Assembly (NCBI RefSeq): GCF_004363095.1
Contig: NZ_SNYO01000001.1
Span: forward strand, 372,001-436,000
Source: Actinomycetospora succinea
GTDB lineage: Bacteria > Actinomycetota > Actinomycetes > Mycobacteriales > Pseudonocardiaceae
Length of the DNA: 64,000 bases
Reading direction: 5' to 3'
Within the stretch, counting starts at the first letter, position 1. Each line of letters begins with the position of its first letter. The notes below the pieces were generated by a model, which saw nothing but the letters and a program-made list of their open reading frames with translations, ran no database searches and was not told the DNA's origin. Below are positions 8,707 through 17,297 of the stretch, piece by piece. Made by a program: the position numbers and the translations under genes.

Positions 8707-9186
8707 GTGATTACAGTGTTGCCGGTGACGCCGACGCTGTACGAGTGGGCGGGCGGCTCGGACGCGTTCCGCCGCCTGATCGACGCGTTCTACGACCGTG
8801 TGGAGGCTGACGACCTCCTCAGCCCGCTCTTCCCCGGCGGGGTCCACGAGGCGCACCGCGCGCACGTGACGCTGTGGTGGATCGAGGTCTTCGGCGGGCC
8901 CGCGGACTACACGGCCACGCTCGGCGGCTACGAGCGGATGCTGGCCCACCACATCGATCTGGGGATCACCCCGGACCAGCGGCGGCGGTTCGCCGAGACC
9001 ATGAGCCGGGCGGCCGACGACGCGGACCTGCCCGACGACCCCGAGTTCCGCGCCGCGTTCGTCGGCTACGTGGAGTGGGGCACCCGGCTGGCGCTGGGCA
9101 ACTCGCAGTCCGGGGCCGAGGTCGTGGAGCACGCGCCGGTCCCGCGGTGGGGCTGGGGCGTCGCGCCGCCGTACCAGCCGTCCTGA
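8707..9186 (+). CDS. glbO: Group II truncated haemoglobin (trHbO-like)
   Basis: 159 residues with a 2-on-2 globin pattern: LYEWAGGSDAFRRLIDAFYDRV (helices A/B with Tyr at B10), LFPGG, HVTLWWIEVFGGP and the proximal-His region YERMLAHHIDLGI. Binds heme and O2/NO; group II is common in actinobacteria. Start could be GTG 8707, 8716 or 8725. It ends 5 bp from a convergent MerR gene. Confidence 0.85.
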   Translation: MITVLPVTPTLYEWAGGSDAFRRLIDAFYDRVEADDLLSPLFPGGVHEAHRAHVTLWWIEVFGGPADYTATLGGYERMLAHHIDLGITPDQRRRFAETMSRAADDADLPDDPEFRAAFVGYVEWGTRLALGNSQSGAEVVEHAPVPRWGWGVAPPYQPS

Positions 9187-9190
9187 CGGG

Positions 9191-9622
9191 TCAGTCGCAG
9201 GTGGGGCCGTCGCGCCAGAGCTGGTCGGCCGTGCCCGCGGAGAGGGCCTCCTCGTAGATCTCGACCTTGGTGTGGATGACCGCGAGGGCCTCCTGGAGGT
9301 CGGCGACCTGCTGGGCGACCTTGTTCTCGTGCTCGCGCAGGATCGCGAACCGTTCCTTCTCGTTGCCCGGGCCCTCGCGCACGAGGGCCACGTAGCGGTG
9401 GATCTCGGGCAGCGGCATGCCCGACGAGCGCAGCTTCGTGCACACCCGTGCCCAGTGCGCCTGCTCCTCGGAGTACATCCGCCGGCCCGCGGCGTTCCGG
9501 CGCACCGGCCCGGCGAACAGGCCCTCCTGCTCGTAGAACCGCAGCGTGTGGGTGGGCAGGCCCGTGCGCTCGCTGACCTCGCCGATGCTCAGCAGCGCGT
9601 CCGTGTCGGTGGTCACGGTCAC
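9191..9622 (-). CDS. MerR-family transcriptional regulator
   Basis: 143 residues: N-terminal MerR helix-turn-helix (LSIGEVSERTGLPTHTLRFY), wing RRNAAGRRMYSEE, then a long dimerisation helix. Only one Cys (in VCTKLRSS) lies near the core and TCD ends the protein, so it is more like the drug/organic-signal MerRs next to reductases than a thiol-metal sensor. Divergent from an SDR gene, whose promoter has MerR-type spacing. Confidence 0.88.
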   Translation of the reverse strand: MTVTTDTDALLSIGEVSERTGLPTHTLRFYEQEGLFAGPVRRNAAGRRMYSEEQAHWARVCTKLRSSGMPLPEIHRYVALVREGPGNEKERFAILREHENKVAQQVADLQEALAVIHTKVEIYEEALSAGTADQLWRDGPTCD

Positions 9623-9634
9623 CAGACTACGGCT

Positions 9635-9665
9635 TTGACTTCAAGTCGACTTCAACTCCTAGCGT
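9635..9665 (+). promoter_or_regulatory. MerR-type promoter with 19-bp spacer
   Basis: TTGACT (9635-9640) and TAGCGT (9660-9665) are separated by 19 bp, the stretched spacing MerR activators act on. Within the spacer lies the palindrome AAGTCGACTT (9643-9652), overlapping a direct repeat of GACTTCAA with 11-bp period. The SDR start codon at 9673 is only 8 bp beyond, suggesting a short or absent leader. Confidence 0.6.
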
Positions 9666-9672
9666 CGCCGAC

Positions 9673-10521
9673 ATGGCTACCACCTGGTTCATCACCGGCA
9701 CGTCGTCCGGCTTCGGGCGCCTGCTGACCGAGCGCCTGCTGGCCCGCGGCGACCGCGTCGCCGCGACCCTGCGCCGGCCCGGGGCCCTCGACGACCTGCG
9801 CGCGCAGCACGGCGACCGGCTCTGGATCGGAACGCTCGACGTCACCGACACCGCGGCCGTGCACCGGGTCGTCGACGACGCGTTCGCCGCGCTCGGCACG
9901 ATCGACGTCGTCGTCAACAACGCCGGCTACGGCGTCTTCGCCTCGGTCGAGGAGGCCTCCGACGACCAGATCCGCCAGGTCGTCGACACCAACCTGCTCG
10001 GCTCGATCCACGTGGTCCGGGCGGCGCTGCCGCACCTGCGCGCGCAGGGGCACGGGCGGATCCTGCAGGTCACGACCGCCGGCGGGCAGACGACCTACCC
10101 GAACTTCGCCTATTACCACGCGTCGAAGTGGGGCATCGAGGGCTTCGCCGAGACGGTGGCCCAGGAGATCGCGCCGTTCGGGATCGGGATGACGATCGTC
10201 GAGCCCGGGGCGACGCCGACCGGGTTCGGGGGCGCGCTGGTCACCGCCCCGGTCATGCCGGAGTACGAGGACACCCCGGCCGGGGAGGTGCGGCGCGCCC
10301 TGACCGGCGGCACCTTCACCCTGCCCAACGACGCGGAGAAGATCGCGGGCGCGGTCGTCGACCTCGTCGACAGCGGCGCGACGCCCCTGCGGCTGCCGCT
10401 CGGCTCGGACACCTACGACGACGTCCGCGCCTCGCTCGTCGCCCGGCTCGCCGAGCACGACGCGCACCGCGACGTCGCGTACTCGGTGGTGAAGGACTCC
10501 GAGGTCACAGCACGCGCGTGA
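9673..10521 (+). CDS. Short-chain dehydrogenase/reductase
   Basis: 282 residues, classical SDR: TGTSSGFG nucleotide loop, NNAGYG, the catalytic Tyr-x3-Lys in YYHASKWG, and an IVEPGAT segment. It resembles the oxidoreductases commonly paired with MerR regulators. Probably NADP(H)-dependent; substrate unknown. Controlled by the divergent MerR gene. Confidence 0.88.
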   Translation: MATTWFITGTSSGFGRLLTERLLARGDRVAATLRRPGALDDLRAQHGDRLWIGTLDVTDTAAVHRVVDDAFAALGTIDVVVNNAGYGVFASVEEASDDQIRQVVDTNLLGSIHVVRAALPHLRAQGHGRILQVTTAGGQTTYPNFAYYHASKWGIEGFAETVAQEIAPFGIGMTIVEPGATPTGFGGALVTAPVMPEYEDTPAGEVRRALTGGTFTLPNDAEKIAGAVVDLVDSGATPLRLPLGSDTYDDVRASLVARLAEHDAHRDVAYSVVKDSEVTARA

Positions 10522-11197
10522 CCAGCTCGATGCCCTCGACCGTGACGTGGTGCGTGCGGCCCGAGCCGCCGACGACGCGGCTCGCGCTGCGCACCTCGAC
10601 CGTCGGCTCGCCGATGTCCTCGGCCCAGCGGCAGGCGAAGCCGCCGTACATCCCGGGGACGCGGACCCACATCGTCGCGTCCGGGTACTCGAGCAGCGGC
10701 CCGAGCTGGGGGTGGCGCAGCGGGCGGGCGAGGCGCCGGGTGCGGACCTCGACGAGCGCGCGCAGGAACGTCTCGATGTCGGCCACCGCCTCGTCGTCCA
10801 GCGCCATCGCCGGCTCCGGGCGCAGCCGCTCGGCGAGCGAGACGTGACCGAGCCGCCGGGCCACCGCCTCGGCGGTCTCGCCCTCGGCCGTGCGCAGCGT
10901 GCGCCACGCACCCCGCGCGACGAGGTCGTCGACGACGTCGGGATGCGCGCCCTGCCGCGCCGCGTGGTGCAGCGGGGCGGTCCCGGTCCGGTCGCCCGCC
11001 CGCAGCGCGTTGGCGCTCAGGGCGGACGGCAGGTCGTCGTCGGTGCGGTCGAGCAGGGTCGCGACGTGGGCCCAGTGGCCCTGCTCGACGGCGTCCGAGA
11101 GGGCGTCGCGGAGAGCGAGGACGGTGGGCTCGAGGTCGGAGCGTTCGACGACGGCGTCCCAGAGGAGCTGCGTCACGGCCGGGGCGGGTCGGACCAT
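10505..11197 (-). CDS. Ankyrin-repeat protein
   Basis: 230 residues. The middle portion has ankyrin-type helices (GTAPLHHAARQGAHPDVVDDLVARGA and a second degenerate unit ending VARRLGHVSLAERL). The C-terminal half, ending in a GGFACRW...VVGGSGRTHHVT segment, is unassigned. Its 3' end overlaps the convergent SDR gene by 17 bp. Function unknown; probably a cytosolic protein-binding factor. Confidence 0.7.
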   Translation of the reverse strand: MVRPAPAVTQLLWDAVVERSDLEPTVLALRDALSDAVEQGHWAHVATLLDRTDDDLPSALSANALRAGDRTGTAPLHHAARQGAHPDVVDDLVARGAWRTLRTAEGETAEAVARRLGHVSLAERLRPEPAMALDDEAVADIETFLRALVEVRTRRLARPLRHPQLGPLLEYPDATMWVRVPGMYGGFACRWAEDIGEPTVEVRSASRVVGGSGRTHHVTVEGIELVTRVL

Positions 11198-11259
11198 CGC
11201 CGACCAGCCTCTCCCACGGAGATCGCCGTGTCAGTCCACCGATCGGACCGAACGACTGG

Positions 11260-11538
11260 TCAGGAGCCGAGGATCCGCCGCTTCTGCTCGTCGAACTCCT
11301 CCTGGGTCAGGATGCCCTGGCTCTTGAGCTCGCCGAGCTGCCGGAGCTGCTCGATGGGGTCGGGCGCCGGGGGCGCGGCGTACTGCTGCGGCGGGGGCGC
11401 GTACTGGGGCGGCGGCGCCTGCTGCTCCGCCTCGGCGGCCCAGCGTCCGGCCTGGCGGCGCGAGACGCGGTTGGAGACCGCGGTGGCCGTGCCGGCCACG
11501 AGCGCGGTGCGGGCTAGTCCTCGCAACAGACCTGGCAT
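11260..11538 (-). CDS. SHOCT-domain small protein
   Basis: 92 residues: short hydrophobic N-terminus, Gln/Pro-rich middle and a C-terminal SHOCT motif (LGELKSQGILTQEEFDEQK). Lies directly downstream of the DUF6325 gene, a frequent actinobacterial pairing. SHOCT motifs mediate oligomerisation or membrane association; specific role unknown. Confidence 0.78.
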   Translation of the reverse strand: MPGLLRGLARTALVAGTATAVSNRVSRRQAGRWAAEAEQQAPPPQYAPPPQQYAAPPAPDPIEQLRQLGELKSQGILTQEEFDEQKRRILGS

Positions 11539-11550
11539 GGGTGAGCTCCT

Positions 11551-11992
11551 CTACGCGGGGACCGACGGGGCGAGCGCGGCCTCGACCTCGTCGACGGGGA
11601 TGCGGCCGCCGGCGACCAGCTGGGCACCGTTGCGACGCAGGGCGTTGGCCAGCGGCGCCGCCCAGACGTTCTCGTAGACGAGCACCGCGGCCGTGGCGCC
11701 CGGGTCGAGCACCGCGCCGGCCTCGTCCACGTCCTCCTGGCCCAAGGAGGCCCGAGGTCACGCCCTCGAAGACCATCAGGTCGAGGTCGCCGTCCCCGTC
11801 CACGTCGGCGAGCTCGAGGACCGTGACCGTGCCGTCGTCGCCCTTGGCCACGAAGACGAGGTCGAGGATGCGGATCAGGCCGCGGTCGACGAGGTCGAGC
11901 AGCAGGGGCATGCCCACGCCCGTCCTCGTCCCGGGCGGGAACTCGACGACCAGGTAGTCGATCGGCCCGGTCTCAGCTCTCGGCTCGGTCAT
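11551..11992 (-). pseudogene. DUF6325 protein, frameshifted by one base
   Basis: Two frames together give one DUF6325-like protein: the first starts at 11992 and runs through IDYLVVEFPPGTRTG to MVFEGVTSGLLG, then one extra base near 11744-11745 moves the rest (QEDVDEAGAVLDPG through AGGRIPVDEVEAAL) to the next frame, ending at TAG 11551. Removing one A from CCCAAGG on the plus strand restores the reading. Either a true frameshift or a sequencing error in a short homopolymer. The 5' end overlaps the ClC gene; the SHOCT gene follows 12 bp downstream. Confidence 0.75.
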
Positions 11993-13379
11993 GGTCCCGC
12001 CTTCCGCGTTCCTGTTCCGACGGGTCCCGATGCTCGTCGGCGGGGTCCGGGGCGTCCTCGCCCGGCGAGGGTGAGCGGGGCGCCGGGTCGGGCAGGCGCA
12101 GCGTGGCGACGTAGGACGCGACGACGGCGACGATCACGAGCGGCATCACCGTGATGCCCGCCGACCCCAGGAACAGGGTGGCGAGCAGCACCGAGGTCAT
12201 CGGGAGGCGCAGCATCCCGACGGTCATCGCGCCCATCCCGATCGCCGCGCCCGAGACGGGGTCGAGCCCCGGCAGCAGCGCCAGCGCCGTGCCGCCGACC
12301 GCGCCGATGTACATGGCCGGGAACGTCGGGCCACCGCGGAAGCCGCCCAGCGCCCCGGCGTAGGCCAGGCCCTTGCAGACGATGAGCAGGAGCAGCGCAC
12401 CGAGCCCGTACGCCGCGGGGTCCTTGAGCAGCGGCCCCAGCGCGTCCTGCCCCGAGAACAGCACGTCGGTCGCGAGGTGGCCGGTCGCGGCGGCGTAGAC
12501 GACGGCGAGGCCGCCGATCGCGAGGCCCACCAGCGGGGTCACGAGCACGGGCCCCCGCACCACGACCGGTCGCACCCGCAGGGCCAGCCACCGGATGGCG
12601 AAGCAGAGGCCGGCGGAGACGATCCCGGCGACGAGCGCCCACGCGAGCCCGCGCAGGGTCGGGGAGTCGACGTGCGGGAGGCCGGTGACCGCCAGGGAGA
12701 AGGTGCCGAAGCCGGTCCACGAGTCCAGCCCGAGGAAGACCAGCGACCCGATCCCGGACCCCAGCAGCCCCGGGACCAGCACCATCGTGGCCGTGGCGCC
12801 GCCGAGCCCCGCCGCCTCCATCATGAGGAACGCGCCGGCCAGCGGGGAGCCGAACAGCGTGCTCACCGCGGCGAAGCTCCCGGTCGCGGCCACCACCGAG
12901 GCCACCGCCGCCGGCGCCGCCCCGCGGCGGGCCAGCCGCAGCGAGATCACGGCGAGCCCGCCGCCGATCGCGATCAACGGCGCCTCCGGGCCCACGACGA
13001 CCCCGAGACCGATGCTCGCGACGGCGGCCACGGCGATCCCGCCGAGGGCCGCCGGCGTGGGGAACCCGCCGGCGTGGAAGCCGTCGGCCGGCGACTCGCC
13101 GCCGTGCCCGGGCAGGTAGCGCACGGTCAGCCCGACCAGCGCGCCCGCGAGGGCGAGCGGCAGGAGGGGCCACCACAGCGGCGGGGTCGTGAACCCGAGG
13201 CCCGCCGGCAGACCCGTGTAGGCCCAGTCCTGGACGAGGCCGACGAGGGCGAGGAACCCGTAGGCGATCGCCGAGATCGGGATGCCGATGACGGCGGCCA
13301 GCGCCAGCAGTCCGAGGTAGCGGCGCGACCGCAGGACGGTCAGCGGGTCGGGCGGCGCGGGCGCGTCCCCCGCCGTCAC
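11973..13379 (-). CDS. ClC-family anion channel/transporter
   Basis: 468 residues with about ten hydrophobic segments. Family motifs are visible: GVVVGPEAPLIAIGGG (equivalent of GREGP, gating Glu present) and GGFRGGPTFPAMYIGA (equivalent of GxFxP). An acidic, hydrophilic tail (about 50 residues) follows the membrane part. GTG start 13379 overlaps the upstream small gene by GTGA, and the 3' end overlaps DUF6325; all four genes form one operon. Confidence 0.87.
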   Translation of the reverse strand: MTAGDAPAPPDPLTVLRSRRYLGLLALAAVIGIPISAIAYGFLALVGLVQDWAYTGLPAGLGFTTPPLWWPLLPLALAGALVGLTVRYLPGHGGESPADGFHAGGFPTPAALGGIAVAAVASIGLGVVVGPEAPLIAIGGGLAVISLRLARRGAAPAAVASVVAATGSFAAVSTLFGSPLAGAFLMMEAAGLGGATATMVLVPGLLGSGIGSLVFLGLDSWTGFGTFSLAVTGLPHVDSPTLRGLAWALVAGIVSAGLCFAIRWLALRVRPVVVRGPVLVTPLVGLAIGGLAVVYAAATGHLATDVLFSGQDALGPLLKDPAAYGLGALLLLIVCKGLAYAGALGGFRGGPTFPAMYIGAVGGTALALLPGLDPVSGAAIGMGAMTVGMLRLPMTSVLLATLFLGSAGITVMPLVIVAVVASYVATLRLPDPAPRSPSPGEDAPDPADEHRDPSEQERGRRDHDRAES

Positions 13380-13675
13380 GGCACGGGCTGCATGCGCCCG
13401 TCGCCCGACACCACCGACCGGCGTCCCTCGGGCATCGGCGCCTGCCACGCGTGGGCGCCGGCGCTGGTCGCCGCCTGGGCCACGCCGACCGCGTGCCGTG
13501 CGAGCTGGCCCGGCGTCATCTCCGTGCTCCGCTGCCAGCGCCGCGCGGCCTCGAGGTCCGCGACGCTGCCGAGCGCGAGGCCGACGCTGACGAACAGGCT
13601 GCCGACGCCGGCGAGCACCGCGCCGCCGAGGAAGAGCCGGGTGTTGAACCTGCGGTCCAGGGGATGCGACGCCAT
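13376..13675 (-). CDS. Small membrane protein, unknown
   Basis: 99 residues: basic N-terminus, one hydrophobic segment (about 14-36), then a helical soluble part (ARRWQRSTEMTPGQLARHAVGV). Not recognised. Translationally coupled to the downstream ClC gene by a GTGA overlap, so it may be an accessory subunit. Confidence 0.6.
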   Translation of the reverse strand: MASHPLDRRFNTRLFLGGAVLAGVGSLFVSVGLALGSVADLEAARRWQRSTEMTPGQLARHAVGVAQAATSAGAHAWQAPMPEGRRSVVSGDGRMQPVP

Positions 13676-13736
13676 GGCGGACCTCCGTGGGTGGACGATG
13701 CCCGTCCACCGTGCGGGCCGCCGCCGGGCGTGCACA

Positions 13737-13753
13737 TCACCTCTGGGAGGTGA
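13737..13753. repeat. Inverted repeat TCACCTC-TGG-GAGGTGA
   Basis: Perfect 7-bp arms with a 3-base loop between the end of the QuiC-like gene and the start of the ClC operon. It could be an operator or a short RNA hairpin; no T-run follows, so not a clear terminator. Confidence 0.35.
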
Positions 13754-13765
13754 CCGGGCGGACCG

Positions 13766-15607
13766 TCAGCTCCGGGTCAGCTGCCGGCGGGCCAGGCGCC
13801 GGCGCCGGTGGGCGCTCATGCGGACCGGGGTGTCGGTCCAGCCGAGGCCGTCGTCGCCGCCGACGTGCTGGACCAGCGCGATGAAGATGCGCCCGGCCAG
13901 GACCTCGGTGCAGACCTGCAGGTACGCGCCGTCCGGGCCCTGGTCGTGCAGGACGCCGAGCTCGCGGTAGGCCGCCAGCCGGTCGGGCGGGAGGTCCACG
14001 CGCGCGGCGAGGTCGTCGTAGTAGTTGTCCGGGATGGCGAGCAGCGGCGCGCCGGCGTCCCGGGCGGCGCGCGCCGCGGCCACGACGTCGTCGACGGCGA
14101 GCGCGACGTACTGCGGCTCCGGGATGCCCGGCGCCCACTCCCCGCGGCGCAGCAGCGACACGGTGAGCCCGAGGCGGACCCGGCGGGCCGGGTCGGCGAG
14201 CGCGCGGCTGCGGACCAGGCCGAACGGGGCCGCGAACTCGCCCATGCTCCCGGGCTGCAGGCCGAGCACCGCGCGGTAGAACAGCGTCGCCTCGTCGAAG
14301 TGGTCGAACGGCTGGGCGAGCCCGACGTGGTCGACACCGGTGACGCCGATCCCGGCCGCCGTCTCGCCGGTGGCCCGGAAGTCGCCGCTCCAGTCGGCGT
14401 CGTCGCCGGGCCGGCAGAAGAACAGCGCGGTGCCGTCGGGGGCGGTGACAGCGGGGAGGTCGGCCTCGGCGGGCCCGCGGGAGCGCGGCAGCGGCGGGGC
14501 CCCGAGGCGGGTGGCCCGCCGCGCCGCCGCCGTCGGGTCCGCCGACTCCACGGCGAGCGCGCTGATCGCCGCCGTGTGCCCGCCCGACCGGTTGACGAGG
14601 ATGCGCGCGCGGCCCTGCTCCCAGCGCGCGACGGGCTTGGTGACGTGGTGCCCGGTGCGGGCGAAGCCGAGCGCGGCGAGCGTGCCGTCGAGGGCGGGGT
14701 CGTCCCCGTCGGTCGCGATCTCGACGAACGCGGTGCCCTCGAGGGCCGGGGCGGCGCCGCCGACCGGGTCCGTGCCGACGCCGCCCGCGGCCGTCGCCTC
14801 GGCGAGGGCGAGCAGGGAACGGTGCCCGTCGACGGCGGTGCGGACGGGGTCGGCCTGCCGGAAGACGTCGTTGAAGACCTCGAGCGACAGGGGCCCGCGG
14901 TAGCCGGCGCGCAGCACGGCGGACAGGAAGCGGGGGAGGTCGAAGCCGCCCTGCCCGGGGAAGAGGCGGTGGTGGCGGCTCCACTGCAGCACGTCCATCG
15001 ACAGCACCGGCGCGTCGGCGAGCTGCAGGAAGAAGATCTTCTCGCCCGGGACGTCGGCGATGCCGTCGACCTCGGAGGTCCGCGACAGCACGTGGAAGCT
15101 GTCGAGGCACAGGCCCAGCGCGGGGTGGTCGGCGCGCCGGACGACGTCCCACGACGCCTCCCAGGTGTCGACGTGCCGTCCCCACGCCAGCGCCTCGTAG
15201 GCCAGCCGCAGCCCGCGCTCGCCGGCCCGCTCGGCGAGCCCGTGCAGCTGCGCGGCGAGCCGGTCGGGGTCGGCGACGGCGTCGGGCGCGATCGAGGAGC
15301 ACACGAGGACGGTGTCGGTGCCGAGGGCGGCCATGACGTCGAACTTGTGCTCGGCGCGGCGGTGGTTCGCGGCGAGGCGGTCGGCGTCGGTGGAGTCGAG
15401 GTCGCGGAACGGCTGGTACAGGTCGATGGACAGGCCCAGGTCCGCGCAGCGCAGGCGGATCTCGCCCGGGGACATCGGCGAGGCGACGAGGTCGGGCTCG
15501 AAGATCTCGACGCCGTCGAAGCCCGCGGTCGCGGCGGCCGCCAGCTTCTCCTCGAGGGCGCCGGACAGGCACACGGTCGCCACGGCGGTGCGGGGGTCAG
15601 CCGGCAC
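13766..15607 (-). CDS. quiC: 3-dehydroshikimate dehydratase fused to HPPD-like VOC domain
   Basis: 613 residues: an N-terminal sugar-phosphate-isomerase TIM barrel (about 1-280; EIFEPDL, LVCSSIAPD, LCLDSFHVL, LSLEVFND) that converts 3-dehydroshikimate to protocatechuate, and a C-terminal 4-hydroxyphenylpyruvate-dioxygenase-like VOC half (GVDHVGLAQPF...). This is the QuiC/QsuB layout. Odd: near the C-terminus, where the HPPD family usually has a metal-binding Glu in a FFE-type strand, this protein reads GRIFIALVQ, so the VOC metal site may be incomplete. Overlaps the upstream AroE gene by 11 bp. Confidence 0.85.
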   Translation of the reverse strand: MPADPRTAVATVCLSGALEEKLAAAATAGFDGVEIFEPDLVASPMSPGEIRLRCADLGLSIDLYQPFRDLDSTDADRLAANHRRAEHKFDVMAALGTDTVLVCSSIAPDAVADPDRLAAQLHGLAERAGERGLRLAYEALAWGRHVDTWEASWDVVRRADHPALGLCLDSFHVLSRTSEVDGIADVPGEKIFFLQLADAPVLSMDVLQWSRHHRLFPGQGGFDLPRFLSAVLRAGYRGPLSLEVFNDVFRQADPVRTAVDGHRSLLALAEATAAGGVGTDPVGGAAPALEGTAFVEIATDGDDPALDGTLAALGFARTGHHVTKPVARWEQGRARILVNRSGGHTAAISALAVESADPTAAARRATRLGAPPLPRSRGPAEADLPAVTAPDGTALFFCRPGDDADWSGDFRATGETAAGIGVTGVDHVGLAQPFDHFDEATLFYRAVLGLQPGSMGEFAAPFGLVRSRALADPARRVRLGLTVSLLRRGEWAPGIPEPQYVALAVDDVVAAARAARDAGAPLLAIPDNYYDDLAARVDLPPDRLAAYRELGVLHDQGPDGAYLQVCTEVLAGRIFIALVQHVGGDDGLGWTDTPVRMSAHRRRRLARRQLTRS

Positions 15608-16481
15608 GGTGGTCCTCCCGGGTCTCGACGAGCTCCTGCAGGTGACGGCGCATCCGGGCGGCGTCGGGGTGCAGGCCGGTGAACAGGTGCAGGGCGTCCG
15701 CGGCCTGGTGCACGGCCATCAGCCCGCCGTCCAGCGTCGGGCAGCCTCGGGCGGTCGCGGCCTCCAGCAGGGCGGTCCGCAGCGGCCGGTAGACGATCTC
15801 CGCGACCCACAGGCGCGGGTGGAGCACCTCGGCGGGCACGGGCAGTCCGGGGTGCTCGGCCATGCCGGTCGGCGTGGCGTGCACGAGCCCGTCGGCGGTG
15901 GCCAGGGTGTCGGCGAGGGCGCTCGTCGGTGTCGCCCGCGCCCGCCCGGTGCCGAACGTGGCGTCGAGGCGGGCGGCGAGCGCGGCGGCCCGGTCCGCGT
16001 CGACGTCGAGGACCTCGACGGTGCCGGCTCCGCCCGTGAGCAGCGCGTGCGCCGCCGCGGCGCCGGCGCCACCGGCCCCGAGCACGGCGACCCGGTGCTT
16101 CGCGGCGCGGGGGAGGCCCGTGCGCAGCGCCGCCGCGAACCCCGACCAGTCGGTGTTGTGGCCGAGGGCGCGGCCGTCGTCGAAGACCACGGTGTTGACC
16201 GCGCCGATCGCCGCGGCGTCCTCGGAGAGCCCGTCGAGGTGGGGCAGGACCCGCTGCTTGACGGGATGGGTGACGTTGACGCCGCGCAGGCCGGCGTCGC
16301 GGGCCTCGGCGAGGAGGTCGCCGATGTCGGCCTTCGTCACGTCGAGGTCGAGCAGCGTGTACCGGTAGGCCAGGCCGAGCGCGCGCGCCTCCCGCTCGTG
16401 CAGCGCGGGGGAGAGCGACGGGCCGATGCCCGCCCCGATCAGGCCCACGTGGACGGTGTCCGGGTCGGCGACGAGTCTCAC
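15597..16481 (-). CDS. aroE: Shikimate/quinate dehydrogenase
   Basis: 294 residues with GPSLSPALHE (substrate Ser pair), NVTHPVKQ (catalytic Lys), GHNTDWSGF and the nucleotide loop GAGGAGAAAAHAL. Reversibly oxidises shikimate/quinate to the 3-dehydro compound. Operonic with quiC, next to a transporter and a TetR regulator, so a catabolic QsuD-type role is more likely than aromatic biosynthesis. Confidence 0.87.
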   Translation of the reverse strand: MRLVADPDTVHVGLIGAGIGPSLSPALHEREARALGLAYRYTLLDLDVTKADIGDLLAEARDAGLRGVNVTHPVKQRVLPHLDGLSEDAAAIGAVNTVVFDDGRALGHNTDWSGFAAALRTGLPRAAKHRVAVLGAGGAGAAAAHALLTGGAGTVEVLDVDADRAAALAARLDATFGTGRARATPTSALADTLATADGLVHATPTGMAEHPGLPVPAEVLHPRLWVAEIVYRPLRTALLEAATARGCPTLDGGLMAVHQAADALHLFTGLHPDAARMRRHLQELVETREDHRAG

Positions 16482-16492
16482 GAGCGGTCAGC

Positions 16493-16512
16493 GTACGTAC
16501 CAGATGGTTCAT
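16493..16512. promoter_or_regulatory. Putative TetR operator upstream of aroE-quiC
   Basis: GTACGTACCAGATGGTTCAT lies between aroE and the TetR gene. It contains the inverted elements ACC/GGT and matches the site at 17256-17276 at most positions. It is in the promoter region of the catabolic operon and of the regulator itself. Confidence 0.55.
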
Positions 16513-16548
16513 TATCTACGCCCTCGCGTGGTCGCCTAGGGTCGCAGC

Positions 16549-17226
16549 GTGAGCGAGGGGGCTGCGGCCGAGACCGCGACGGCCGAGGCGGTAGAGCGTC
16601 GGCGTGACGCCGTCCGCACGCGTGCCGACCTGCTGGCGGTGGCCACCACCGAGTTCGCCGACCACGGGTTCTCCGGCGCGCGGGTCGACGAGATCGCGGC
16701 CCGGACCCGCACCACGAAGCGGATGATCTACTACTACTTCGGCAGCAAGCGGGGGCTCTACCTGGCGGTGCTGGAGCACGCCTACGCCGGCATCCGGGCG
16801 CTCGAGGCCGGGCTGGAGGTCGACCACCTCGACCCCGCCCGCGCCATGCGGGCGCTGGCGGAGCTCACGTTCGACCACCACGAGTCCCACCCGGACTTCA
16901 TCCGGCTCGTGGCGATCGAGAACATCCACCGCGCGGAGCACCTCAAGCAGTCCGAGGCCCTCGCCGGGCTCGCCGCCCCGGCCGTCGACGTGCTCGGCGG
17001 CATCCTCGAGCGCGGGCGCGCCGCCGGTCTCTTCCGCGCCGACGTCGACGCCGTCGACGTGCACATGGTCATCAGCGCGTTCTGCATCTTCCGCACCGCC
17101 AACCGGCACACGTTCCAGGCCGTCTTCGACCGCGATCTCCTCGACCCCGGCCGGCGGGCGCACTACCGGCGCATGGTCGGCGACCTCGTCGTCGAGTACC
17201 TGACGGCCCACGTCGGCCGTGCTTGA
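16549..17226 (+). CDS. TetR-family regulator of the quinate/shikimate block
   Basis: 225 residues; N-terminal TetR helix-turn-helix (FADHGFSGARVDEIAARTRTTKRMIYYYFGSK) and an all-helical ligand domain. Placed between the divergent aroE-quiC operon and the transporter gene, with near-identical operator-like sequences in both intergenic regions. Probably responds to quinate, shikimate or a pathway intermediate (inference). Confidence 0.87.
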   Translation: MSEGAAAETATAEAVERRRDAVRTRADLLAVATTEFADHGFSGARVDEIAARTRTTKRMIYYYFGSKRGLYLAVLEHAYAGIRALEAGLEVDHLDPARAMRALAELTFDHHESHPDFIRLVAIENIHRAEHLKQSEALAGLAAPAVDVLGGILERGRAAGLFRADVDAVDVHMVISAFCIFRTANRHTFQAVFDRDLLDPGRRAHYRRMVGDLVVEYLTAHVGRA

Positions 17227-17255
17227 CACGACTGAGCCTCGCAACTCACCATCCG

Positions 17256-17276
17256 GTACGTAACTGTTTGGTACAT
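17256..17276. promoter_or_regulatory. Putative TetR operator upstream of MFS transporter
   Basis: The site starts GTACGTAACTGTTTGGTACA and is a second copy of the element at 16493. It ends 21 bp before the proposed transporter start. Confidence 0.55.
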
Positions 17277-17297
17277 AGTCGTGCCGAGGGAGTGGTC

